64,000 nt of DNA from Bacteroidia bacterium (GTDB lineage Bacteria; Bacteroidota; Bacteroidia; NS11-12g; UBA9320): NCBI GenBank assembly GCA_018402155.1, contig JAGYJG010000001.1, positions 1,561,001 to 1,625,000 on the forward strand, written 5' to 3'. The translations under genes and the position numbers were made by a program. The notes beneath the pieces were generated by a model. That model did not search any database. It was not told the DNA's origin and saw only the letters and a list, made by a program, of their open reading frames with translations. The number at the start of each line of letters is the position of its first letter. Position 1 is the stretch's first letter. This document shows positions 27,945 through 37,023 of the stretch, in pieces.

Positions 27945-28856
27945 TTATATTTTTTTTGTAAAGAGTTTAACAACAAAGGACTTAAAATATCTTTTCCAGA
28001 CTACATAATTTCTGTATTTTATGATCTCTGTAAGATCGCTTTTAGATGTTTCTAGTGATAGTCCAAAATCTTTCAGATACAGTTTTTTGATTATCGGAAA
28101 TCCTCGATAAAAAGAGTTGCTGACATTTGTTTTGTGAATGATTTGAAGCCATAATGGTCGAGATAATATAAACCGAACCTTTCTACTCTTTGGGGCAAAC
28201 CAATCAAGCCAAATTTCTTTTAAAATCCAGAGTCTCAAACCAGGCCATTCAGTATGACCTTTTTCAAAAATACCTTTTGCATCTTTTTTTTTCTCAATTA
28301 TCGTAAGAAAAGGTGCCATAGGATAGAAATAATGAGAAAGTTTTGCACTGCGCTCTTCAAATGTATATCCTGATGATAACGATATCATAAACCGGTGTTT
28401 AAAAACAATTGCATTTTGTAACACCCGAACCATATCTCTGTGCACTGCATCATCGTTATCAATTCGAGAAGTAATTACCCAATCTATATCTTCGTTTAGC
28501 CTTTGCATGATTGGTTGCATATACGTTTTATTAAATCCTTCACTCCCATCACAAAAGTACACCACTAAGTTTGGATAGGTCTGCAATTCATCTAAAAACA
28601 AGCTAAACTCATCTGGTGTAGCTTTATCAAAATAAAGTATCCAAGTAAAATTATTTTCGGACTGATCAAGAACACTTTGAAGACAATATTTTTTAAATAA
28701 AGCAATTCGTTCTTTAGTCCAACTAACCCAATTTGCGTATTCACTATTATTCGACTTAGGGAAATTTCTAAGATTAAATTGAGTAAGAATAAAATGTTGA
28801 AATTTAGTTGTAATTCCTATATCTGTGTTTGAAAAAGTGCACTCTTGGATACTCAT
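27945..28856 (-). CDS. putative rhamnosyltransferase (PF11316-like)
   Basis: The 303-aa protein matches the putative rhamnosyltransferase family in outline: an N-terminal HFILTQFNLR segment, WISWT-like sequence followed by ...R..LF..YCL.SVL.Q, the strand TWILYFDKATPDEF and the acidic motif TSRIDNDDAVHRDM (about 129-142), in which the DxD-like residues would bind a nucleotide-sugar metal. It has no membrane segment. Activity and sugar are inferred from the family only. Its promoter box is at 28932-28939. Confidence 0.72.
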   Translation of the reverse strand: MSIQECTFSNTDIGITTKFQHFILTQFNLRNFPKSNNSEYANWVSWTKERIALFKKYCLQSVLDQSENNFTWILYFDKATPDEFSLFLDELQTYPNLVVYFCDGSEGFNKTYMQPIMQRLNEDIDWVITSRIDNDDAVHRDMVRVLQNAIVFKHRFMISLSSGYTFEERSAKLSHYFYPMAPFLTIIEKKKDAKGIFEKGHTEWPGLRLWILKEIWLDWFAPKSRKVRFILSRPLWLQIIHKTNVSNSFYRGFPIIKKLYLKDFGLSLETSKSDLTEIIKYRNYVVWKRYFKSFVVKLFTKKI

Positions 28857-28931
28857 TTCTGACTGCTTATTCTGCTTTTATATTCTGCATAAATGTTAAT
28901 TTTTTGCACCTAAATGTCCTGAAGTAATCTG

Positions 28932-28939
28932 CAAATTTA
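28932..28939 (-). promoter_or_regulatory. -7 box of the rhamnosyltransferase-FkbM-flippase run
   Basis: TAAATTTG on the minus strand is an exact -7 match 75 bases before ATG 28856. The remainder of the 327-bp gap (28857-29183) shows no gene. Confidence 0.45.
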
Positions 28940-29183
28940 AGAATATTCCGCACACTCTTTTAAAATAGAATGTAGGCACTATTCAAGTAAAATCTTACAA
29001 TCTCAAAATAAATAGTCAACCTATGGAAAAATAGGTAATCCTATTATCAGCCATGAGATGTCATCATTACTAAGGATAGACAAATAAAAAGTATACCAAG
29101 TGTGAAATAATAAAAATCTTTTTTTAAACAAAAGAGCTTACATCTATAAAAAATACTGCAATCTTTTACGAAAATTTTTATTC

Positions 29184-30323
29184 TTAATTAGTGTTTTCCC
29201 CAACACACTTTTTATACATAACTTCGTATTCCCGAATAATTTTATACCATGTTAGACTTCCAGCTTTTATTTTTGCCATTTCCCCGATTTTAGCAGTGAT
29301 TTTCGGATTATCTATTAAATAATGAATATTTGATTGAAACGAAGTATAGTCTGAAACAAATACGCATTCTTCTTTACTAAAAACACCATTAATTGAATAC
29401 TCATTAAACGCTATTAATGCATTACTCGTCGCTGCAGCTTCTAAATACACCAAACCAAAAGTCTCTTTACATGATGGCAAAGCAAAAATATGACTAGCTG
29501 ACATTTGTTTTAACACTTCAGTGTGATCAAGTTGCCCTAAAAACTGAATTTGTTTACAGTCTTTAGCTTGTCTTTTAAGCTCAATTTCTAAATCCCCTCC
29601 TCCAATTATCTTTAAGGTCACAGCTTGACTACCCTTGTAGTTTTTGATTGACCGAATAACCCAATCAATATTTTTCTCAGCTATAAATCCCGCAACACAC
29701 GTTATTACTACTTGACTTTCACTTTTATTCATAGTCAAATTCAAAACCGATTCGTCTACTCCGTGTGGGATTATCCAACTTGAAACACCAAATTCTTTGT
29801 CTAATAAGTCTGCCATAAATCCATTATGAACATGAATCCCATGTGCAGCATTTAGACACTTTTGTGCGGCCCTGTAGGTATGAGATCTTACATTAACTTT
29901 CTTCAATAATAGCCAATCAGACTTTCTGACACTCACAATAAAAGGCAAGTTTAAATACCTACTAAGTTTCATTGCAATTAAACCATCTGGGAAAATAAAA
30001 TGCCCGTGGAAAAGGTCTATTTCCTTTTCTCTCAAACTTTTAGTGTTAAACCAATTCAGAAAAATAAAAGCAATGCTTTTAATAGGTAATCGTATGTATC
30101 TCAAAACATTGATTTCAAAACCTTTTAAAGTATAATTCTTAAGGTTGTACAAATGCTTATACTTTGTAATGAATTGAAATCCTAGCGGTATAGCTTCCCG
30201 TGGAAAGTTAATTTTTAGACTATTCCGTTCACTCAAGAAATTAGCAATTTTAATAATCACATCATTGTTATGTTTATTAGGCGAAGGAATATTTCTTGCT
30301 ATAAAGTGAATTTTTAATTTCAT
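29184..30323 (-). CDS. GT4-family glycosyltransferase
   Basis: The 379-aa protein has the two-domain GT-B layout. The N-terminal half holds FHGHFIFPDG at about 103-112, a pattern of sugar transferases that bind a lipid-linked acceptor. The C-terminal half has CVAGFIAEKNIDWVI (about 209-223) and the nucleotide-sugar site PSCKETFGLVYLEAAAT with the E-x7-E residues. It probably adds a hexose to a surface glycan. A 327-bp gap separates it from the downstream glycan genes, which have their own promoter. Confidence 0.85.
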   Translation of the reverse strand: MKLKIHFIARNIPSPNKHNNDVIIKIANFLSERNSLKINFPREAIPLGFQFITKYKHLYNLKNYTLKGFEINVLRYIRLPIKSIAFIFLNWFNTKSLREKEIDLFHGHFIFPDGLIAMKLSRYLNLPFIVSVRKSDWLLLKKVNVRSHTYRAAQKCLNAAHGIHVHNGFMADLLDKEFGVSSWIIPHGVDESVLNLTMNKSESQVVITCVAGFIAEKNIDWVIRSIKNYKGSQAVTLKIIGGGDLEIELKRQAKDCKQIQFLGQLDHTEVLKQMSASHIFALPSCKETFGLVYLEAAATSNALIAFNEYSINGVFSKEECVFVSDYTSFQSNIHYLIDNPKITAKIGEMAKIKAGSLTWYKIIREYEVMYKKCVGENTN

Positions 30324-30787
30324 TGTTTACAAAAAAAAACAATTTACCGCTCCTTACGCTATAAAATTTACTAATGTCTATAAATCATCCGCTCAATTAA
30401 TGATAATATTGTACTCTAGCTAATGAAGATGGCACGAAATCCTGCAGTATGCACAATACAACCTCGGGCCATACAACTTTTTTGCCCCCTTTTTTTACTC
30501 CGAATAAAATCATAGAAAATGTGTAACCAAATAACCCAATCTCCCAGGTACAAACCATCTGCAATTTTGAAAACACAGATAAGTAAATCTTAACTCGCTA
30601 ATTATCAGAATGCTAGGTGGAACGATTTTTAGAAGGCAATAAGACCAATTGTGATATTAAATAAAAGCGTTAATTGACAGAAAATATTTGGTAAAATCAG
30701 CACTTTACCACTCGTACACTGCACACATTAACCTAGTAGCACTGTTAGTCGTAAAAATACCCTAATACAATCCGTTCTGCCCTTACT

Positions 30788-30831
30788 AAATACAATTATA
30801 AACTTGCCTATTACAGGCAATATTTGTATTT
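30788..30831. repeat. two-part inverted repeat (hairpin)
   Basis: AAATACAA (30788-30795) pairs with TTGTATTT (30824-30831), and inside it TTGCCT (30804-30809) pairs with AGGCAA (30815-30820) around a 5-base loop. All 14 base pairs are perfect, with an asymmetric internal loop. It is not followed by a T-run, so it does not look like a simple terminator. Confidence 0.5.
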
Positions 30832-30845
30832 TAGCATATAAATTA

Positions 30846-30861
30846 CTCGATATGAATCGAG
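30846..30861. repeat. perfect 6-bp hairpin
   Basis: CTCGAT and ATCGAG flank ATGA. It lies 15 bases after the larger hairpin, which suggests a single structured element. Confidence 0.4.
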
Positions 30862-31219
30862 GCATAAATAATTATTAATACGTATATTTTAGCCGTTAAA
30901 CCCTTTAACCACTTCCGTAACACCAGCAGAATCAAACCTTCAGTACTATTTTAATTTCGCCCACTATAATGCCAACGGTGGCTGAACTGATACTACACAA
31001 ACACTAGCAACTATAAACAGAGTAACCATCATAATTCGTATTATCAGTAGTTAGAAAAAGTTAAAACACGTCCCCTCCTTACAATTTTAGGCCTCGAAAT
31101 TCTCTTTGAATCTCTCGTTAAGTAAAAAAGTTAGAAATCCATTAGAGCACATAAATTACGTCTAATGTAAAAAATTTCATCGTGTTTTCTCTGGCTATAT
31201 TTTAAAAACCAAAAACACC

Positions 31220-31227
31220 TATCTTTG
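31220..31227 (+). promoter_or_regulatory. -7 box of glycosyltransferase 31346
   Basis: TATCTTTG fits TAnnTTTG exactly, leaving an untranslated leader of about 110 nt, long for this genome. Confidence 0.45.
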
Positions 31228-31345
31228 ATTTGTAATTTTATGCTATAGGACTATTTAGTTTTTTATAGTAGTGCAGAAGTGTTTCAATTGAAATTACCTC
31301 TGAAAAGTATAATTCTTCTATTATTGCCAAAGGAAATCACCAAAA

Positions 31346-32620
31346 ATGAAAAGAATACTACTACTAACTTATTACTGGCCACCTGACAATAGTTCTGGAG
31401 TGCAGCGGTGGGCGTATTTCTCTCATTTCTTACAAAAAGAGGGCTTTCACCTAGATGTAGTCACCGTAGACCCAAAAAAAGCGAGTTACAAAAATACGGA
31501 CGACAGCTTTATGACATTGGTTTCAGCTATACCTACTCATACTACTTCCACTTTTGAGCTGCTAAAAGTCTATTCACTTCTCACCACGGGCGATACAAAA
31601 AAAGGGATCCCTAGAGGCAGTCTAGACAATAAAAAGGGTATATTTAAAAAAATTGCTACTTGGATGAAAGCAAATTTTTTTGTTCCCGATGCACGCGTAG
31701 GGTGGAATAAATATGCCTATAGTACCGCCAAAGAACATATAACCAATCATACTATAGTGATTACTACTGGGCCACCGCAATCTACCCATCTTATTGGTTT
31801 AAAACTAAAAGAACGTTTCCCTGATATCACTTGGCTAGCAGATTTTAGAGACCCTTGGCTAGAACTTTATAGCAACCAAAACCAGCCTCAAAGTAAATGG
31901 GCCGCACGAAGGAACATGAAGCTAGAAAATACGGTTTTAAATAAAGCCGACATAGTAACCACAATAGGCCCCTCACTGGCTAAATTATTGCAAAATAAGG
32001 TGAAAGATAAAAGTAAGATACACTATTTTTATAATGGCTATGACGCTCAAAAAATGGATAGTATTACTCCCTTAAAATCTACTAAATTTACCATTACATT
32101 CATAGGTCTTTTAGCTCCAGAATATGAAACAGATGGTTACATAAAGGCCCTCAGCACTCTGCTCGCTACAAAATCACAAGGAGATATAACCCTACAACTC
32201 GCTGGCAATATTGCACCGTCATTTTTAGAACAAGTCAAATCCATACCAAATCTAGAGGTTGATTACCTTGGATTTATTTCTCATATTCACAGTCTCCAGC
32301 TGATGAAATCAGCTTCAGTACTCTTTACTATTTTGCCGACACAACCACAAGATGAAATAATCATATCTGGCAAATTGATGGAATACCTTGCGGCAAATAA
32401 ACCAATACTCTGTATGGGTAACAAAAAAGGAGATGCTGCTGCACTAATAAAAAAATGTAACGCTGGTCTGGTGGTCAGTCATAACGAGTCTGATGCAATG
32501 GTGAAGTTTATTAATCAGTGCTATTCAAATGAATTTGTTTTGAAAAAAGATGTAAATATCTCAGCCTATAGTAGAGAGCAAGTATCAATTCAACTCGCTA
32601 CTTTACTAAAAGGTATGTAG
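31346..32620 (+). CDS. GT-B glycosyltransferase (GT4-like)
   Basis: The 424-aa protein opens with LLLTYYWPPDNSSGVQRW, the N-terminal acceptor-side motif common in Bacteroidota GT4 proteins. Its C-terminal domain contains FTITFIGLLAPEYETDGYI and the donor-site region DEIIISGKLMEYLAANKPIL (about 336-355) with the usual Glu. Soluble, no signal peptide. Its product presumably adds to the same surface glycan as the genes on the opposite strand. It is followed after 160 bp by the YfhO gene, which has its own promoter. Confidence 0.82.
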   Translation: MKRILLLTYYWPPDNSSGVQRWAYFSHFLQKEGFHLDVVTVDPKKASYKNTDDSFMTLVSAIPTHTTSTFELLKVYSLLTTGDTKKGIPRGSLDNKKGIFKKIATWMKANFFVPDARVGWNKYAYSTAKEHITNHTIVITTGPPQSTHLIGLKLKERFPDITWLADFRDPWLELYSNQNQPQSKWAARRNMKLENTVLNKADIVTTIGPSLAKLLQNKVKDKSKIHYFYNGYDAQKMDSITPLKSTKFTITFIGLLAPEYETDGYIKALSTLLATKSQGDITLQLAGNIAPSFLEQVKSIPNLEVDYLGFISHIHSLQLMKSASVLFTILPTQPQDEIIISGKLMEYLAANKPILCMGNKKGDAAALIKKCNAGLVVSHNESDAMVKFINQCYSNEFVLKKDVNISAYSREQVSIQLATLLKGM

Positions 32621-32760
32621 ATGTCAATTCTTTCCTTGTCATTTTCCAAATTAAAACTTTGTGACCTACTTTGCACTCGTGTTTTTTCATTTAGTAATCT
32701 GACTATTTAAATAAATGAAATATTAAAAATTCAAGTGCTTGCTAAGATTAAAACAAATTC

Positions 32761-32768
32761 TATTTTTG
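32761..32768 (+). promoter_or_regulatory. -7 box of the YfhO gene
   Basis: TATTTTTG is an exact -7 match 12 bases before ATG 32781. It shows that the longer frame starting at a TTG (32739) begins upstream of transcription. Confidence 0.55.
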
Positions 32769-32780
32769 AGGCTACGCTTT

Positions 32781-35258
32781 ATGAACCAATTTAAGAAACT
32801 ACTTGCAAAGTATAAAACAGTACTTTCAGCGCTCATTATCATCACTATACTTACTGCTTTATTTGTACCATCCAATTTTAAAGGTAAAGCTCCACGCCAA
32901 AGTGATATTGAACAATATAGAGGTGCTGCCTCAGAGATTATTAAATATCGCAAAGATGAAGGTCAAACTATACTTTGGACCAATTCAATTTTTGGAGGAA
33001 TGCCTGGTTATACTATAAGTAACCCAACTGAACCTGTCATCATAAAGCATCTACGCAAGCCCAACACTCCATATATTTGGTCTATTATTTTTCTGTATGT
33101 TTTGTGTGCTTTTATTATGCTAAAGTCTTTCGAGGTGCGCACTTGGCTGGCTTTGATTGGTGCTATTGGCTTGGGTTTTGCCACCGAAAACTTCACTATA
33201 CTCGCTGTAGGTCATAATACTAAGGCTGCTGCCATTGGCTACCTCCCGCTAGTGATTGCTGGGTGTCAGTATCTTTTCAGAAAAAAATACCTCTACGGTT
33301 TTACATTACTCACCGCAGGATTTGCACTCCAAATCTTTGTAAACCATGTGCAAATAACCTATTACGGTGGATTTATGGTGATCTTATTTTTTCTTTTTCA
33401 GTTGGTAAACCACCTGCGCAAAAAAAGACTAAAAGACTTTGCTCTAGTAGCTATTTTGTCGGTCGTGGGTGCGGGTATTGGCTTGGGTGCAAATAGCCTA
33501 AATCTCCTTCTGCTACAAGAATATGCTACGCAAACCATTCGTGGAGAAAGTGAACTCACTATGGCTAAACCCGGCTCAGATCCAAACAGTGTTAATGCTA
33601 CCAATGGACTTACCAAAGACTACGTATTTTCATACAGCACCGGGTGGACAGATATAGCCGCCGCTGTTATTCCAAACTACAGTGGCGGAGACTCAGACAA
33701 ATTGGGTCTGTACTACGGGGAGATAGGCAGTACATCGGGCCCCAAATACGTTGGAGCTACTATGTTTATCCTTATGCTACTCGGATTGGTGCTGGTAAAA
33801 GGAGCCAAAAAATGGTGGCTAGTCTCTACCATGCTTGTTACCATTATTCTTTCTATGGGAGGCAATCATTTTGTAGGTATAAACAATTTTATGTACGACC
33901 ACTTTCCGCTTTACAACAAATTTAGAGCACCTAGCATGATGCTAGTTTTAATGCAATTGAGTGTAGGGCTTCTCGCTATACTAGGTCTAGAGCAACTATT
34001 CAAAAAACCAGAACTTATAATTGAACAGAAAAAAAATATTCGAATAGCCGCTGTTTCAGGTATTGCGTTTGTGCTCTTGCTCACTTTCACTGGCACACTT
34101 TTCAATGATTTTAATAGCACACCACAGGAAAATGAACAGGGCCAAATAGTGTACGACTCTGACACCGAATACGCAAAAAATGTAATACGAAGACAAGGTG
34201 CAGAACCCGACCAAATCAACATAGATCGTTTTAAAACACAACTCAGCGATATGCGAATAGAAGCTATGAAAAAAGACGGATACCGCAGTTTGTTTTTTAT
34301 ACTTGCTGTGCTGGCAGTGCTGTGGCTAATGACCAGCAGCAAACTCGACAAAAAATATGCTATTGCATTGCTTGGACTATTAATCACAGCTGACCTTTGG
34401 TTTATTGGTAAACGTTATCTCAATGACGACGATTTCAAAAAGACACAAACCCTAGAGCAGCCTTTTACTCCCTACAAAGCTGACATAAAAATACAGCAAG
34501 ATAAATCATACTACCGTGTATTAGACCTTACTCAAAGTACCTTAAATAGCAATCGATGCGCTAATTTTCATAAGTCTATAGGTGGCTATAGCGCTGCCAA
34601 AATAAAACGATTTCAAGACCTATGGGACTGGCACCTTATGAATGATTTGAGAACCGGAAACCTGCAAAATAATCCGATATTTAATATGCTGAATATGAAA
34701 TATTTCATATACCCAAATCAGCAGCAGCAGGGTGCAGAACCACAGTATGCGCAAAATACTAATGCGCTTGGGAATGCGTGGATAGTGACCGATGTGGAAG
34801 TGGTACCCAATGCAGATAGTGCGCTGCTCAAAATTAACAAAATAGATACCCGAACTCTAGCAGTTGTGGAGCAAGAATATGCCGATAAAATAGCTACTAA
34901 CACACAAGTAGATAGCGCTGCCAGTATTACTTTAGACTCCTATCATCCTGAAAAACTAATCTATACCTACAGTAGCAGTGTAGAGAGTAATGTTGTGTTT
35001 TCAGAAATATTTTATAACAAAGGCTGGAATGCTTACATAGACAATGAGCCCGTGGACCACTACCGGGCAAACTATGTGCTGAGAGGGCTCAAAGTTCCTG
35101 CAGGTAAGCACACCATTGCGTTCGTTTTTGAACCTGCAACATACCAGCTTGGCAGTACGCTTGCACTTTCATTTGGGTCTATAATTTACCTGCTTATCGG
35201 ACTATCGGTATTTTTCTGGTTAAAAAATGAACTTTCTCTGAAGCAAAAAAAAGCCTAG
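32781..35258 (+). CDS. YfhO-family membrane protein (GT-C-like)
   Basis: The 825-aa protein has an N-terminal transmembrane helix (about 13-31), a large loop, some 10 further helices up to about residue 570, and an extracytoplasmic C-terminal domain of about 220 residues before a last helix near the end. This is the YfhO architecture; YfhO of Firmicutes is a GT-C enzyme that glycosylates lipoteichoic acid or other surface polymers. Start chosen at ATG 32781 (MNQFKKLLAKYK) because of the promoter box. The holB-like gene starts 1 base after its stop, so the two are one transcription unit. Confidence 0.83.
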   Translation: MNQFKKLLAKYKTVLSALIIITILTALFVPSNFKGKAPRQSDIEQYRGAASEIIKYRKDEGQTILWTNSIFGGMPGYTISNPTEPVIIKHLRKPNTPYIWSIIFLYVLCAFIMLKSFEVRTWLALIGAIGLGFATENFTILAVGHNTKAAAIGYLPLVIAGCQYLFRKKYLYGFTLLTAGFALQIFVNHVQITYYGGFMVILFFLFQLVNHLRKKRLKDFALVAILSVVGAGIGLGANSLNLLLLQEYATQTIRGESELTMAKPGSDPNSVNATNGLTKDYVFSYSTGWTDIAAAVIPNYSGGDSDKLGLYYGEIGSTSGPKYVGATMFILMLLGLVLVKGAKKWWLVSTMLVTIILSMGGNHFVGINNFMYDHFPLYNKFRAPSMMLVLMQLSVGLLAILGLEQLFKKPELIIEQKKNIRIAAVSGIAFVLLLTFTGTLFNDFNSTPQENEQGQIVYDSDTEYAKNVIRRQGAEPDQINIDRFKTQLSDMRIEAMKKDGYRSLFFILAVLAVLWLMTSSKLDKKYAIALLGLLITADLWFIGKRYLNDDDFKKTQTLEQPFTPYKADIKIQQDKSYYRVLDLTQSTLNSNRCANFHKSIGGYSAAKIKRFQDLWDWHLMNDLRTGNLQNNPIFNMLNMKYFIYPNQQQQGAEPQYAQNTNALGNAWIVTDVEVVPNADSALLKINKIDTRTLAVVEQEYADKIATNTQVDSAASITLDSYHPEKLIYTYSSSVESNVVFSEIFYNKGWNAYIDNEPVDHYRANYVLRGLKVPAGKHTIAFVFEPATYQLGSTLALSFGSIIYLLIGLSVFFWLKNELSLKQKKA

Positions 35259-35259
35259 A

Positions 35260-36384
35260 ATGAAATTCACAAATGTACCAGGATTAGAGCAGCTAAAAAC
35301 TAAATTGATACAAAGCGTAGATGGCGGAAAATTGCCACACGCTCAACTATTTTTGGGCCAACAAGGAAGCGGGAAACTATTGCTAGCTTTCGCGCTGACT
35401 CAATACCTTTACTGCACAAATAAACAGCCCAAAGACTCTTGTGGTGAATGCAGTAGCTGCCGCAAAATAAGTGCTCACACTCATCCAGATGTCCACTACT
35501 CTTATCCGGTGATAAATCCTGGCACTTCTACTAAAAAACCAATAAGCACAGATTTTATTGAGCAATGGCGCTTAATCAATAAAGAACGTATATTTTTCAA
35601 TATAGCTGATTGGGTAAGTCTCACTGCCAAAGATGAAAGCAAGCAGCCAAATATTTATCGCGAAGAAACCCGAAGCATCATTTCTAAGCTATCGCTAAAA
35701 CCATATGAAGGTGAAGCAAAAACCCTGATAATATGGATGCCAGAGTACCTCAAAACAGAAAGCAACGTTTTACTAAAACTAATAGAAGAACCGCCACAAA
35801 AAACCTATTTTATACTGGTGGCCGAAGACAGTGACGAGCTGCTAACTACTATTACTAGCCGTACGCAGCTTATCAAAATACCGAGATATACAGAGGAGGA
35901 CACGGCTAATTACTTAAAAGAAAAATACAACCTAGAGCATCAAAAAGCGACGCAAATAGGCTACTTGTCTGAGGGTGATTTTCGCCAAGCTACAGAACTA
36001 GTAGAAAGTGTAGAAGATAACTTTGGGAGCCTATTTAGGGAATGGATGGTAGCTTGCTATACTAATAACTTGATAAAATGCTATGAAATTGCAGACCATA
36101 TTACTAAACAAGGTAGACTACAATCTCAGCTTTTTTTGACTAACGGGCTCAGCATACTTCGCGAAAGCTTACTCTATAAAATGGTAGATAACTACACGAT
36201 AAAAGCCGAAAAAGAGCAGCAAGATTTTATCAAAAAATTTAGTATCACTCTCAATGCGACCTGCATAGAAAAAAGCTATGAACAAATTAACGAGGTTATT
36301 TACCATATTAAAAGAAATGCTAATGGTAAACTTGCCCTCTTTCACCTTAGCCTGAATTTAAGGTATAACTTTGTACGCAAGTAA
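35260..36384 (+). CDS. holB: DNA polymerase III subunit delta'-like clamp-loader ATPase
   Basis: The 374-aa protein of the clamp-loader AAA+ family has the four-cysteine zinc module YCTNKQPKDSCGECSSC at about 48-64. Its Walker A stretch is LGQQGSGKLLL: the residue after the Lys is Leu instead of Ser/Thr, a degenerate P-loop like that of the non-hydrolysing delta' subunit. The sensor-type sequence LKLIEEPPQKTYFILV and SRTQLIKIPR are typical. It acts in loading the sliding clamp. It sits inside the glycan gene run, directly behind YfhO and directly before the PIG-L gene (stop then ATG with no spacer). Confidence 0.88.
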   Translation: MKFTNVPGLEQLKTKLIQSVDGGKLPHAQLFLGQQGSGKLLLAFALTQYLYCTNKQPKDSCGECSSCRKISAHTHPDVHYSYPVINPGTSTKKPISTDFIEQWRLINKERIFFNIADWVSLTAKDESKQPNIYREETRSIISKLSLKPYEGEAKTLIIWMPEYLKTESNVLLKLIEEPPQKTYFILVAEDSDELLTTITSRTQLIKIPRYTEEDTANYLKEKYNLEHQKATQIGYLSEGDFRQATELVESVEDNFGSLFREWMVACYTNNLIKCYEIADHITKQGRLQSQLFLTNGLSILRESLLYKMVDNYTIKAEKEQQDFIKKFSITLNATCIEKSYEQINEVIYHIKRNANGKLALFHLSLNLRYNFVRK

Positions 36385-37023
36385 ATGATAAATAAAGACG
36401 TAGAAAAAATATTAATCCTAGCCCCGCATACAGACGACGGGGAATTTGGCTGTGGAGCGAGTATACACAAATGGGCCAATGAAGGCAAAACAGTGTACTA
36501 TGCTACTTTCTCCGCTTGTAAACAATCAGTAAGACCAGAATTTGCTGAAGATGTACTTATTACAGAGGTAAAAGCTGCAACTAAAATACTTGGTGTATTT
36601 CCAGAAAACTTAATTTTGTTTGATTATGAGGTGCGCACATTTAACTACCACCGGCAGGCAATATTGGATGATTTAATAGAACTACGCGAGAATATACAAC
36701 CCGACCTCGTCGTTATTCCATCGCTAAACGATATACACCAAGACCACAAAACTATAGCTGAAGAAGGACTACGTGCTTTCAAATTTTTTAGTATCCTAAG
36801 CTATGAAATGCCTTGGAATAATCTCGTTTTTAATACCACTTGCTTTAACACACTAACAGAAAAAGACGTAGACAAAAAAATAGAAGCTCTGAGCAAATAC
36901 AAATCACAAGCACACCGGCCGTATAGCAATCCAGCTTTTATAAAGGGGTTGGCACTGAGCAGAGGTATACAAGTAAATGCCTCTTTTGCCGAAGTTTTTG
37001 AGGTGGTAAGATGGAAACTCTAA
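36385..37023 (+). CDS. PIG-L family zinc deacetylase
   Basis: The 212-aa protein belongs to the LmbE/PIG-L N-acetylglucosamine-type deacetylases. The zinc motif is APHTDDGE (H15, D18) and the second is IHQDH (H118, H121). The domain spans the full length without signal peptide or membrane segment. Family members deacetylate GlcNAc in glycolipids, bacillithiol or mycothiol precursors, or aminosugars of antibiotics; here a GlcNAc-containing glycan precursor is likely. It overlaps the ATP-grasp gene by 13 bp, so the two enzymes are translationally linked. Confidence 0.85.
   Translation: MINKDVEKILILAPHTDDGEFGCGASIHKWANEGKTVYYATFSACKQSVRPEFAEDVLITEVKAATKILGVFPENLILFDYEVRTFNYHRQAILDDLIELRENIQPDLVVIPSLNDIHQDHKTIAEEGLRAFKFFSILSYEMPWNNLVFNTTCFNTLTEKDVDKKIEALSKYKSQAHRPYSNPAFIKGLALSRGIQVNASFAEVFEVVRWKL

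Larger units (their letters stand above)
30324..31345. other. 1 kb gene-free region with hairpins inside the glycan locus
   Basis: No ORF above 60 codons or recognisable relic is present between the divergent glycosyltransferases. What can be seen is a two-part hairpin at 30788-30831, a hairpin at 30846-30861, and the promoter box of the downstream gene at 31220-31227. A short ORF near 30424 overlaps the CTCGGGCCATACAA string that recalls 11249-11262. An untranslated regulatory RNA is possible but not shown. Confidence 0.5.
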
